Source: Candidatus Hydrogenedentota bacterium (GTDB taxonomy: Bacteria > Hydrogenedentota > Hydrogenedentia > Hydrogenedentiales > CAITNO01). Taken from it: DNA of 17,951 nt. Below, piece by piece: positions 1 through 7,459 of this stretch. The notes under the pieces are model-generated. The model did not search any database. It was not told the DNA's origin and saw only the letters and a list, made by a program, of their open reading frames with translations. The stretch is taken from the NCBI GenBank assembly GCA_903922535.1, contig CAIXUF010000453.1:1-17951 (forward strand), read 5' to 3'. The stretch's first letter is position 1; the number at the start of each line of letters is the position of its first letter. Made by a program: the position numbers and the translations under genes.

Positions 1-3000
1 ATAAGGTGTTTCTGCGCGGGCGGGCCCTGAGTCCGCACAACCTTCTCGATCGCCTTCCTGCGCAGCGCCTCGTAGAAGGCGGTTTCTTCGGCGCTGCATT
101 CCACGTGCAGGAGTATCTCCGTGCGCGAGGGGAGTTCCTCGAGCACCTGTTCCTTCAGCCGCCGCAGGATGAACGGCTGGATGACCTTTTTAAGGCGCGT
201 GCGCGCCTCGCGATCCTGGTGCCTTTCGATGGGCGCGGCGAAGCGCCGGGTGAACTGTTCCAGGGAACCGAGCAGGCCGGGGTTGATGAAGCGGAACAGG
301 TTCCACAGCTCGCCCAGGTGGTTTTCGACGGGGGTTCCGGTGGTGATAAGGCGGAAATCGGCGCGCAGGCCCATGGCGGCCTGCGACCGCCGCGTGGCGA
401 AGTTCTTTATGGCCTGTGCCTCGTCCAGCACGGCCACGCGCCAGTTGACGGCGGCGAGCTTTTCCGATTCCTGGTAAAGCAGCCCGTAACTGCACACCAG
501 CAGGTCGAACGGTTTCAGGGCGTCGAGTGACGCCTGGCGGTCTCCGGCGCCGAACAGAATGGGGTTCAGCGTCGGGGCGAAGCGCCGGGCCTCGTCGATC
601 CAGTTCATGCACACCGAGGTCGGGGCGACGGCGATTGCCGGACCCTCCGCGGCGTGCGCCAGCATGAGAGTCAGCGCCTGCACCGTTTTTCCCAGGCCCA
701 TGTCGTCGGCCAGACAGGCGCCCGCGCCCCACCGCGCAAGCCGCGCGAGCCACCGGTAGCCCTCCACCTGATAGTCGCGCAACTCGGCGCGCAGCGTGGA
801 CGGCAGCACCGGCTCAAAATTCTGCGCGTCGCGGAACCGCGCGATGTGCTCCTTCCAGGCCTTGTCGGCCTTGAGCGCACCCGCGCCCTCCAGCAGGCTT
901 TCGACGGACGGGGCCGCAAGCGGATGGAAACGCACGCCCCGGCCGTGCTCCTCGGAAATGGCGCGCAGTTCGTCGAGGCGTTTGCGGAATTCTTTGGTCA
1001 GCGCCAGGAACTGGCCGTCGCCAAGCGGCACGAAGCGCCCCTGCGCCTGGTCCAGCAGTTCGAGCAGTTGCCGCATGTCGAGCACGCGGCTCTCATCCAC
1101 GCGCAACTGTCCGGTCGCCTCAAACCAGTTCTTGGCGCCCGCCACCTTCAACTGGAGGCTTCCCGAAGCGGCGTGGCCGCTGATGCCGATTCTTTGTCCC
1201 TGCGGCCATTCGAGGAGAACCGCCTCACCCAGCCCGCCGAGTTCGTCCAGCAGTTCGAGGCAGTCCTCGGGGTCTTCCAAGAGCCATTCGCCGTCAAATT
1301 CTTCCGCCCGCGCCAGGGTGGGGCAGGCGACCACCGTGCGCTCGGCCAGTTCCTTTTCGGCCGCGAGACGGCGGCGGGCCTGCACGGGACGGCCGTCCAC
1401 CACGGCAAGCACCGTCTCGCCGCCGGCACCGGGCCGATAATAGGCACCGCCTTCGGCAAGCGGCCGTACCAGCATCTGAATGCGCAGTCCCTGGCCCGAG
1501 GGCGTCAGCATGACGTGCGGCCGCGAATCCTCCGGCATCATGGGAACGTTGTCGAGTCCGCCGCCGATGTCCGAGTGGATGGTGATCAGCGACGTGATCT
1601 TTCCCAGGGATTCGAGCACGCGCGCCTTGTGCTCGGCGGGCACGCGCAGGCCGGTCTTGATGATGGCGGCCATGCGCCGGTGTTCCGGCGCGCACTCGAT
1701 AACCGTGATGCGGGTGTGGCTTTCCTGTGCCACGGCCACTTCCTGGTCTTCCTCAAGGAATGGAACCAGCTCAACCAGCACCTGCGCGCCCTGTTCCGTC
1801 ACCCGCAGCTCCGGCGCGCCTTTCACCACTTCAAGACGCTCTCCGTCCGTGTCGAAGACCAGCGGATGGCCCACAAGCGCCGTCAGCGCGCGCGTCGGCA
1901 GTTCATAGCTGAAGCGCGGGGCGCTGTAATATCCGTAGCGCTCGGATTCCGCCGAAATGAAGGCGCACACCGCCGAATCCTGCGCGGTCAGGTACGGGAA
2001 CTCAGCCCGATGCGTGTACAGGCGCTTAAACGAAACGGTCTTGCCTTTGCTCCAGCGTCCCGACTGAAGGCGCCGGACCTCCCGCGCCTCGATCCGCCAC
2101 TCGTCAAGTTCCGGGGTCAGGTGCCAGGTCATGCGGCGGTCCGGCGCGGCGCCGGGCTCCACCCTGGCGTCTTCGGCCACGTGCTCCAGCGCATCCAGGC
2201 TGAGCGCCCATGCCTCCTGCCGCTGGATGAGATCCACCAGGGGGTGCGCGCCCGTTTCCGTGAAGAAGCGGGTCGCCCGCGTTCCGCAGTCATCCGGTCC
2301 GGACCGGAGGCGGTCGAGCAGCGCGCCCAGTTCGGCGGCCCACCAGTGGTACCCCGCCTCGACGGCGCGCGCATGCTGCCCGGCCAGGGCATCCTTGCGG
2401 TGGTCGGGCACGGGAGAGTCCATCCAGTAGTCCGCCAGGCAAGACACGAACAGGTCCACGGGCAGGCTCTCATCTATCCAATACAGCACAGAATCGGAGG
2501 GATTCGAGTCGCTCATGTTGCCCAGGAATGAGTTCACCAGTCTCAGCAGCGCGCCGGTGGCCGGTTTGTACAACGTGTCCGTGCTCTTCAAGGCGCGGGG
2601 GAGGTACTCTGCCGCCTGCCGCAATCGTGCGGTGTCGCGGCTCTGGATGAGCGCCAGCGCGTAGAACACGCCCTCGTACCCAAGAAGGACCGGCTTGCGC
2701 TTTCGGTTGTCTGCACGAAACTCAGACATCGCCAGATCGTAACCGTTCAGGGCCTCGTCAAAAAAACCCTGCAACAGGCTCACGCGCGCCCGCAGGACCC
2801 GTTGGTCAGCCGTGAGATCCGGCGCCTCGACCAAATGGCCCACCTCTGAAAAGCGGCCGCGCAGTATCAGTTCCTGCCCGTACAGCAGGCGCGCGGCGTA
2901 CGGCACCACACCTTTGCCCGCCCCGGTGCACCAGCCTTGCAGATAGGCAAAGGCGTCGGCGGCGGGGACGAGGCGGTCAAAGGACGCGGGCAGGATCATC

Positions 3001-3698
3001 CACAGCGCGTTGTCCGCGGCATTTTCAGAGAGGGTCAAGAACCATTCGGCGTCGAACGGCTCGTTGCACAGACGCCAAAGCGGTGACTGCCGTCGGCACT
3101 CTGCCGGATAACGGTCCCGGGCGGAGTGAATCAGGGACCAAAGGCGCGTATCATCGTGACGGTACAGGGCCAGCCGGATCAGGCGCAGCGCCTGTTCCAG
3201 GCTGTGGAAATAATGATATCCATAGCTTTCCCCGGCCGGCATCACGGTCTCGATCGCGGCGGACATCGCCTCGAAATGCCCCACGCGCTGCGCGTCCCGC
3301 GCGGCGACCTCCATGATCAGCTCATTGCACTTCCAATAGGAATGGTCGAGGCGGGGATTGGACGACTCCGCAAGCCCCTTCTTCCGCAGGCTTTCCAGCA
3401 GGGGCCGCATGTCCAGTTGCGAGAGGAGGCGGCCACTGTCCATCCGGATCTTCGCCTTGGACAGCACGTTCATGAACGTGCTGCGCGGCAACTCTTCGCT
3501 GATGACGGCGAGCAGTTGCAGCACGGCCTGCTCTTCCTGCGTTGCACCCAGGTATGCCTCGACCAGCCTGGCGCGCTGCGCCTCGCGTGAGCGGTGCGAA
3601 TCGGGTTTCAAAAGGATGTTTCCATGAGTGGTGCGGACCCCGCGGACGTATGGGAATGCCAACGCCGCAACAAGGTTGTCCGGGCGAGGTGCGGACAC
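1..3698 (-). CDS. SNF2-family DNA-dependent ATPase/helicase, large, 3' end outside window
   Basis: About 1232 codons run in one frame without a stop to the left edge, so the C-terminal helicase lobe is not visible. The SNF2 N-terminal ATPase lobe is clear: Walker A DDMGLGKT at residues 998-1005, motif Ia with TSVCMNW, Walker B DEAQ at 1092-1095 followed by AIKN, motif III TGTPVENHLGELWNLF, then QPFILRRLKEQV. The roughly 990 residues before it are unusual: a helical, TPR-like region in the first third, then a mixed segment I cannot assign. The frame is closed upstream by a TAG at 3729-3731. The first start after it is GTG at 3698, and DNLVAALAFPYVRGV just after it reads as real protein; no good Shine-Dalgarno is seen. 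A TTG at 3662 is the alternative. Likely role: ATP-driven remodelling of protein-DNA complexes, as for other bacterial SNF2 proteins. Family sure, start uncertain. Confidence 0.9.
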   Translation of the reverse strand, partial: MSAPRPDNLVAALAFPYVRGVRTTHGNILLKPDSHRSREAQRARLVEAYLGATQEEQAVLQLLAVISEELPRSTFMNVLSKAKIRMDSGRLLSQLDMRPLLESLRKKGLAESSNPRLDHSYWKCNELIMEVAARDAQRVGHFEAMSAAIETVMPAGESYGYHYFHSLEQALRLIRLALYRHDDTRLWSLIHSARDRYPAECRRQSPLWRLCNEPFDAEWFLTLSENAADNALWMILPASFDRLVPAADAFAYLQGWCTGAGKGVVPYAARLLYGQELILRGRFSEVGHLVEAPDLTADQRVLRARVSLLQGFFDEALNGYDLAMSEFRADNRKRKPVLLGYEGVFYALALIQSRDTARLRQAAEYLPRALKSTDTLYKPATGALLRLVNSFLGNMSDSNPSDSVLYWIDESLPVDLFVSCLADYWMDSPVPDHRKDALAGQHARAVEAGYHWWAAELGALLDRLRSGPDDCGTRATRFFTETGAHPLVDLIQRQEAWALSLDALEHVAEDARVEPGAAPDRRMTWHLTPELDEWRIEAREVRRLQSGRWSKGKTVSFKRLYTHRAEFPYLTAQDSAVCAFISAESERYGYYSAPRFSYELPTRALTALVGHPLVFDTDGERLEVVKGAPELRVTEQGAQVLVELVPFLEEDQEVAVAQESHTRITVIECAPEHRRMAAIIKTGLRVPAEHKARVLESLGKITSLITIHSDIGGGLDNVPMMPEDSRPHVMLTPSGQGLRIQMLVRPLAEGGAYYRPGAGGETVLAVVDGRPVQARRRLAAEKELAERTVVACPTLARAEEFDGEWLLEDPEDCLELLDELGGLGEAVLLEWPQGQRIGISGHAASGSLQLKVAGAKNWFEATGQLRVDESRVLDMRQLLELLDQAQGRFVPLGDGQFLALTKEFRKRLDELRAISEEHGRGVRFHPLAAPSVESLLEGAGALKADKAWKEHIARFRDAQNFEPVLPSTLRAELRDYQVEGYRWLARLARWGAGACLADDMGLGKTVQALTLMLAHAAEGPAIAVAPTSVCMNWIDEARRFAPTLNPILFGAGDRQASLDALKPFDLLVCSYGLLYQESEKLAAVNWRVAVLDEAQAIKNFATRRSQAAMGLRADFRLITTGTPVENHLGELWNLFRFINPGLLGSLEQFTRRFAAPIERHQDREARTRLKKVIQPFILRRLKEQVLEELPSRTEILLHVECSAEETAFYEALRRKAIEKVVRTQGPPAQKHL

Positions 3699-3730
3699 GC
3701 CCGCAGGAGACTGGCCCGGCGCATGGGACT

Positions 3731-3759
3731 AAGATAACAAACCGTGGAGCCTGTCGCAA
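3731..3759 (-). promoter_or_regulatory. Candidate sigma70-type promoter for the SNF2 gene
   Basis: On the minus strand TTGCGA (3754-3759) is followed by a 17-nt spacer and TATCTT (3731-3736), preceded by TGT, giving an extended -10. Predicted transcription starts near 3724, about 26 nt before the GTG at 3698, which supports that start. The box match is by eye only. Confidence 0.45.
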
Positions 3760-3841
3760 GGAAGGTGCCGCAAAACAGCTCCACAGAAGCGCGCGGAGGG
3801 GCAGGGGGGGCAGCACCCCAAATGTGCGTCAATCGCCGCTG

Positions 3842-5218
3842 TCAGAGCGTCCAGCCGTTGTTGTAGGCCGGGTTGACCAGCGCGTTGGCTTCTTCATCGC
3901 TGGTGAAGCGGAAGGCCGCGCCGTCCCACAGAAGTTTGCGGTCCTTCAGGCGCATGGCCAACACGCCCAGCAGCACCATCTCGGTGAGCGCGCCGCCGTA
4001 CTCGAAACTGGAACTGGCCGGTTTGCCGTCCTTGCAGGCGCGAATCCAGTCCTGCTCATGCGCGCTGCCACCGACGGTCACGCGCGGCAGGGTCTTGGCC
4101 GGCTGCTTGTAGTCGGCGGCATAGGCTTTGGGCAGCAGTGTGAGATTCCCGGCCCCGTGCGATGCGTGCAGGATGGTACCCTTGTCGCCGATGAGCAGCG
4201 CGCCGTTGCTGTCGAGCTTTTGCCCCGGCGCGAAGTCGCGCGGGATGGGCGGCTTGAGACGGCCGTCGTACCAGGTGAGGCTCACGGGCGGCATGCTGCC
4301 GCGCGCGGGGAACTCGTAGCGCACAATGGACGCGCGCGGGAAGGTTTCCTGTTCGACCAGTTTCTCCCAGTGCGTGGTGGTCGCCTGCACACTGGTGGGG
4401 TGGCCCAGTTTGAGCCCCCAGAACGACGGATCGAGAATATGGCAGCCCATGTCGCCCAGCGCGCCCGTGCCGAAGTCGTACCAGCCGCGCCAAGTGAGGG
4501 GGCAGTACACGGGGTTGTAGGGCCGTTTCTTTGCCGGACCCAGCCACAGGTCCCAATTGAGTGTTTGCGGCACCGGCGGCGTGTCGGAGGGGCGTTTCAC
4601 CACGGGGAAGGTGGACCAGGGATCGCCGCCCACGGGCCGGTCGCTCCATGCATGCACCTCGCGCACCGGGCCGACGGCCCCGTCCTGTATCCACTCGCAC
4701 AGGCGACGGCTCTCCTCCGAAGAATGGCCCTGGTTGCCCATCTGCGTCTGCACCCCGCACGCGCGGGCCGTTTCCATGAGCGTGCGCACCTCATGCAGGC
4801 TGTGGGCCAGCGGCTTTTGGCAGTAGACGTGCTTGCCGCGCCGCATCGCCGCGATGGCGGTGATGGCGTGGTTGTGGTCCGGCGTGGCCACGATCACCGC
4901 GTCAATCTCCTTCTCCATCGCGTCGAACATTTTTCGGAAATCGGTGTGGCGCTTTGCGTCCGGATAGGCCGCGTAGGTTTTGGCCGAATAGGCATCATCC
5001 ACGTCGCACAGCGCCACGATGTTTTCCGTGCTGCTCGCGTCGAGGTTGGCCTTGCCCATGCCGCCCACGCCGATGCCGGCAATGTTCAGCTTATCGTTGG
5101 GCGACAGTTTGCCCGGCACCACCCTGGCGGTGTTGACCTTCGTGGTCGCACAGCCGGCCAAGAGGGCGCTGGTTGTTGCGGAAGCCAGAAACGCGCGTCG
5201 GGAAAGGGTGCTGCTCAT
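3842..5218 (-). CDS. Gfo/Idh/MocA-family oxidoreductase, Tat-exported lipoprotein
   Basis: This 458-residue protein is a predicted NAD(P)-dependent oxidoreductase or related sugar-modifying enzyme. It begins with a twin-arginine signal (SRRAFL, residues 6-11) followed by a lipobox LAGC with the lipidated Cys at 23, so it should be folded in the cytoplasm, exported by Tat and anchored in a membrane. The Rossmann fold shows GIGVGGMG at 48-55, an acidic strand end CDVDDA at 71-76, TPDHNHA at 112-118 and the family EKP motif in the form QKP at 134-136 (Lys135). The C-terminal half is the usual alpha/beta substrate domain. The ATG has a strong AGGAG at 5226-5230. Such exported family members are typical of Planctomycetes/Verrucomicrobia-type genomes, usually next to sugar-degradation genes. 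Its substrate cannot be read from sequence. Confidence 0.93.
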   Translation of the reverse strand: MSSTLSRRAFLASATTSALLAGCATTKVNTARVVPGKLSPNDKLNIAGIGVGGMGKANLDASSTENIVALCDVDDAYSAKTYAAYPDAKRHTDFRKMFDAMEKEIDAVIVATPDHNHAITAIAAMRRGKHVYCQKPLAHSLHEVRTLMETARACGVQTQMGNQGHSSEESRRLCEWIQDGAVGPVREVHAWSDRPVGGDPWSTFPVVKRPSDTPPVPQTLNWDLWLGPAKKRPYNPVYCPLTWRGWYDFGTGALGDMGCHILDPSFWGLKLGHPTSVQATTTHWEKLVEQETFPRASIVRYEFPARGSMPPVSLTWYDGRLKPPIPRDFAPGQKLDSNGALLIGDKGTILHASHGAGNLTLLPKAYAADYKQPAKTLPRVTVGGSAHEQDWIRACKDGKPASSSFEYGGALTEMVLLGVLAMRLKDRKLLWDGAAFRFTSDEEANALVNPAYNNGWTL

Positions 5219-5255
5219 CGAAGTTCTCCTCTTTGGATAGATGCCGTGACAACGT

Positions 5256-5276
5256 TGCCAGCGTAACCGACTGGCA
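5256..5276. promoter_or_regulatory. Inverted repeat overlapping the -10 box, possible operator
   Basis: TGCCAG (5256-5261) and CTGGCA (5271-5276) form perfect 6-bp arms separated by 9 nt. The repeat covers the candidate -10 and the space upstream of it, where a repressor would block RNA polymerase. Short arms could be chance in GC-rich DNA. Confidence 0.3.
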
Positions 5277-5288
5277 CAATACAGTCAA
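5260..5288 (-). promoter_or_regulatory. Candidate promoter of the Gfo/Idh/MocA gene
   Basis: Minus-strand TTGACT (5283-5288), a 17-nt spacer and TACGCT (5260-5265). The predicted start point near 5253 gives a leader of about 35 nt that carries the AGGAG of the gene. The -35 box is good and the -10 box keeps only the TA...T positions. Confidence 0.45.
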
Positions 5289-5419
5289 GCGGGATGCTGC
5301 TCCTTAAAATCGCCGGACAGGGGAATGCAAAGAAAGTCCTCATGCGCGAACCGCATCGACAGAATGCGTACCCAAAGGCATCAAGCAAGAGCACTTGGCA
5401 ACGCCAACGAGGTGAAGCG

Positions 5420-5728
5420 ATGATGCCGCAAGAGGCAATCCGGGTAAAGGTGGTCGAGGATGGCGTTTCAGTGACGGGGTTCACGGGGGCAATTGCTCTT
5501 TCCACACATGCCCGGGCGATGGACCTGTTTGCCGTTGCGGAGCGTCATCTGGGGTGGGTGAAGGAACGCCGCGGGGGGCGTTCGGCCGGCAGCATGCTGT
5601 TTGACCTGATGATGATTCCCTGCGCAGGCGGAGACTGCGTGGACGACCTTGAGGCGCTTCACTCGGACGCCGGGGTTCGTCCGCGTTTTCCACCCCGCGC
5701 CCTCCATCTACAACGTTTGAAACGTTAA
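5420..5728 (+). pseudogene. IS1380-family transposase remnant, N-terminal fragment
   Basis: ATG at 5420 has GAGGTGA at 5409-5415 in front of it. The first 86 residues (to about 5677) resemble the N-terminus of IS1380-type DDE transposases: TGFTGAIAL, then a region ending in AGGDCVDDLEALHSDAGV, the family's conserved GG(D/E)CV-(D/E)D-LE-L block. After this the similarity stops and the frame runs through unrelated codons to a TAA at 5726-5728. Family members are usually more than 400 residues, so the catalytic domain is missing. No terminal inverted repeat or second half was found in the window. The fragment lies opposite to its neighbours and its last 21 bases overlap the 3' end of the lyase-like gene. 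It suggests an old insertion followed by deletion. Assignment is from recognition of the motif block. Confidence 0.7.
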
Positions 5729-7402
5729 CGTGTGCTGGAAGGGCGTGTAGCCGGTCAGGTAAACGCTTGGACCGGGCAGTTTGCCCTCCGCGCCGCGCAT
5801 CTGCACCCAGGCGTGTTCGGCCTTTCCCGGACCAAAGCGAAAACCGTCTTCGCCCATCCGGTACTCGGCATACCCATCCTTGAGCAGGAAGGCACCGCCC
5901 GTATTGGGTGCCGCCGTGACGCCGGTCAGTTCTCCCCCTTCCCGCAGGTTAATCTCCACGACAAAGGGAACATTGTCCGTGCCCCGGGCGCTGATGGAGA
6001 TTTCAAAGCCCTGCTCCGTTTCGCGGATGCATGCCTCATAGGCAAGTTTGCAGATCTGCGTGGCCTTGCGTTTGGAAACCAGGCCGGACCAGGCCTCCGG
6101 GCGCACCGGCAACAGGCCCGGATCGCTTATGGGCTGCATGTAGGAGCCGCGCAGTGGCTGCCTGAAATGGAACCCGCCGTCGCGCTTTTCAAACGAGACG
6201 GGAACAAACTGGCCCTTTCCGAAGAAGGCGCTGGCAAAACGGACCGCATTGATCACAGCGGCGCCGCGCCGCAGCGAAACCCATCGGTTGTTGTCCTTTT
6301 GCAGGATGGTCGCGCTGGTTTTTCCCCGCCGAATGCGGGTGACGCCGTAGATCGGATAGTCTTTCTCGTAGTTGTCGGGTATGGGTATCGCGGGGGACAG
6401 CGGCTTCTCCAGTTCCGGATACTCCATCACCTTGGCCAGACTGGCGCTTTCGGGCTTTACCAGATTGAACATCGATGCATACAGGCCGTTGCCGTCGCGG
6501 GCGGCCACGTAGCGCAGCGCGAACCAGTACTTGTCCATGGTTCCCCGCGAATTCAGGTCCTGTCTGCGCGATATCTCGGTCACCACCTCGCCGTCGGGGT
6601 GAAGCAGGTAGGCCATGGCGTCCAGATTCTTGCGGACCGGCACCAGCAATTCGTCACGTTTCAGTTTGTGCGCCATCACCACCAGCGCGTCATTCACCAC
6701 CGCGTTGTAACCGGCGGTGCTCCGTTCGGTGTACTGCCCCTCCTCGTCAATGTCGATGCCCTCCGCAAGCCACTGGTCGATCCGCGCGACATACTGCGGG
6801 TCGGGAAAGAGGTCGTTGATCTGGGCCAGTGCCGCCGAAACCACCCAGCGGTGGTTGGGGGTGTGAATGCCCCCCTTGGACAGCCCCTGGCCGGCACGGA
6901 GCAGAAAGTCCCGCAGGAACGACAGGACGGTTTCATCCCCGTTCATTTGCGCCAGCTTCGCGGCGGTGCCCGCGTGATGCACCACAAACCCCGTGTCCGG
7001 CGGGGAATTGAAGTTGGTGGCGAACAGGTCGATGTTTCCCTCGGCGTTCTGGCAGCGTGCCAGGAAGCCCGCCAGCAGTTTGATCTGTTCCAGAAGCGTC
7101 CCGCTGGCATGGTGGGCGGACTGTGGGTGGAAATACGCCGCCGCGCAATCTCTCAGCAGTTCCGCGGCGGTGTGGCAGTAATGAATGCCCCATTGGTCAG
7201 GAACGCCGCCGCACCAGTGGCTTTGCGCGTCCGTCACCTGCCCTTCCAACCGGACCGGAAGTTTTTCATCGTTCATTTGCACCAGTGTGGAAACCGCCCC
7301 GCCCGCCGCGGCTTTGCCTGCCGCCCGGACCGGCATTGACAGGGTGACCGCCGAGGCGATTCCCAACGCGAGGGCTTCCCGCCGGTTCATCTTTGCTGCC
7401 AT
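5708..7402 (-). CDS. Tat-exported protein, heparinase II/III-like (alpha/alpha-toroid) candidate
   Basis: This 564-residue protein starts with a twin-arginine signal (NRREALALG, then a hydrophobic stretch ending at VRAAG), so it should act outside the cytoplasm. Residues of about 50-300 are helical with paired-helix spacing and contain TPNHRWV, DEEGQYTERSTAGYN and a following NDALV; the E-x-S/T-x-x-Y arrangement resembles the catalytic toroid of heparinase/alginate-lyase-type enzymes. The second half is beta-rich, as in the sandwich domain of those lyases. I therefore suggest a polysaccharide lyase-like protein, but no family can be named firmly. ATG at 7402 has AAGGAAAGG (7412-7420) at a suitable distance; a second ATG at 7390 is the alternative. 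It follows the giant propeller gene by 57 nt on the same strand, so the two are likely co-transcribed. Confidence 0.75.
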   Translation of the reverse strand: MAAKMNRREALALGIASAVTLSMPVRAAGKAAAGGAVSTLVQMNDEKLPVRLEGQVTDAQSHWCGGVPDQWGIHYCHTAAELLRDCAAAYFHPQSAHHASGTLLEQIKLLAGFLARCQNAEGNIDLFATNFNSPPDTGFVVHHAGTAAKLAQMNGDETVLSFLRDFLLRAGQGLSKGGIHTPNHRWVVSAALAQINDLFPDPQYVARIDQWLAEGIDIDEEGQYTERSTAGYNAVVNDALVVMAHKLKRDELLVPVRKNLDAMAYLLHPDGEVVTEISRRQDLNSRGTMDKYWFALRYVAARDGNGLYASMFNLVKPESASLAKVMEYPELEKPLSPAIPIPDNYEKDYPIYGVTRIRRGKTSATILQKDNNRWVSLRRGAAVINAVRFASAFFGKGQFVPVSFEKRDGGFHFRQPLRGSYMQPISDPGLLPVRPEAWSGLVSKRKATQICKLAYEACIRETEQGFEISISARGTDNVPFVVEINLREGGELTGVTAAPNTGGAFLLKDGYAEYRMGEDGFRFGPGKAEHAWVQMRGAEGKLPGPSVYLTGYTPFQHTLTFQTL

Positions 7403-7459
7403 GGTGATTGCGCCTTTCCTTAATGTGTGTCCATAGACCGTTTCATGCGAACCTCAGTT

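Noticed and set aside
654..2531. 625-codon open frame on the plus strand
   Set aside because: It is antisense to the SNF2 gene, whose minus-strand frame carries all ATPase motifs; long antisense frames are expected in GC-rich coding DNA.
3699..3841. Terminator after the Gfo/Idh/MocA gene
   Set aside because: There are G/C runs but no convincing stem with a T-tract on the minus strand.
3542..5266. 574-codon plus-strand open frame
   Set aside because: It is antisense to the Gfo/Idh/MocA gene and to the start of the SNF2 gene; the protein has no recognisable domain.
5712..5726. 15-bp palindrome AACGTTTGAAACGTT as a terminator
   Set aside because: It lies in the last codons of the lyase-like gene, is AT-rich and has no T-tract after it.
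5732..7339. 535-codon plus-strand open frame
   Set aside because: It is antisense to the Tat-exported lyase-like gene, which has a signal peptide and ribosome site.
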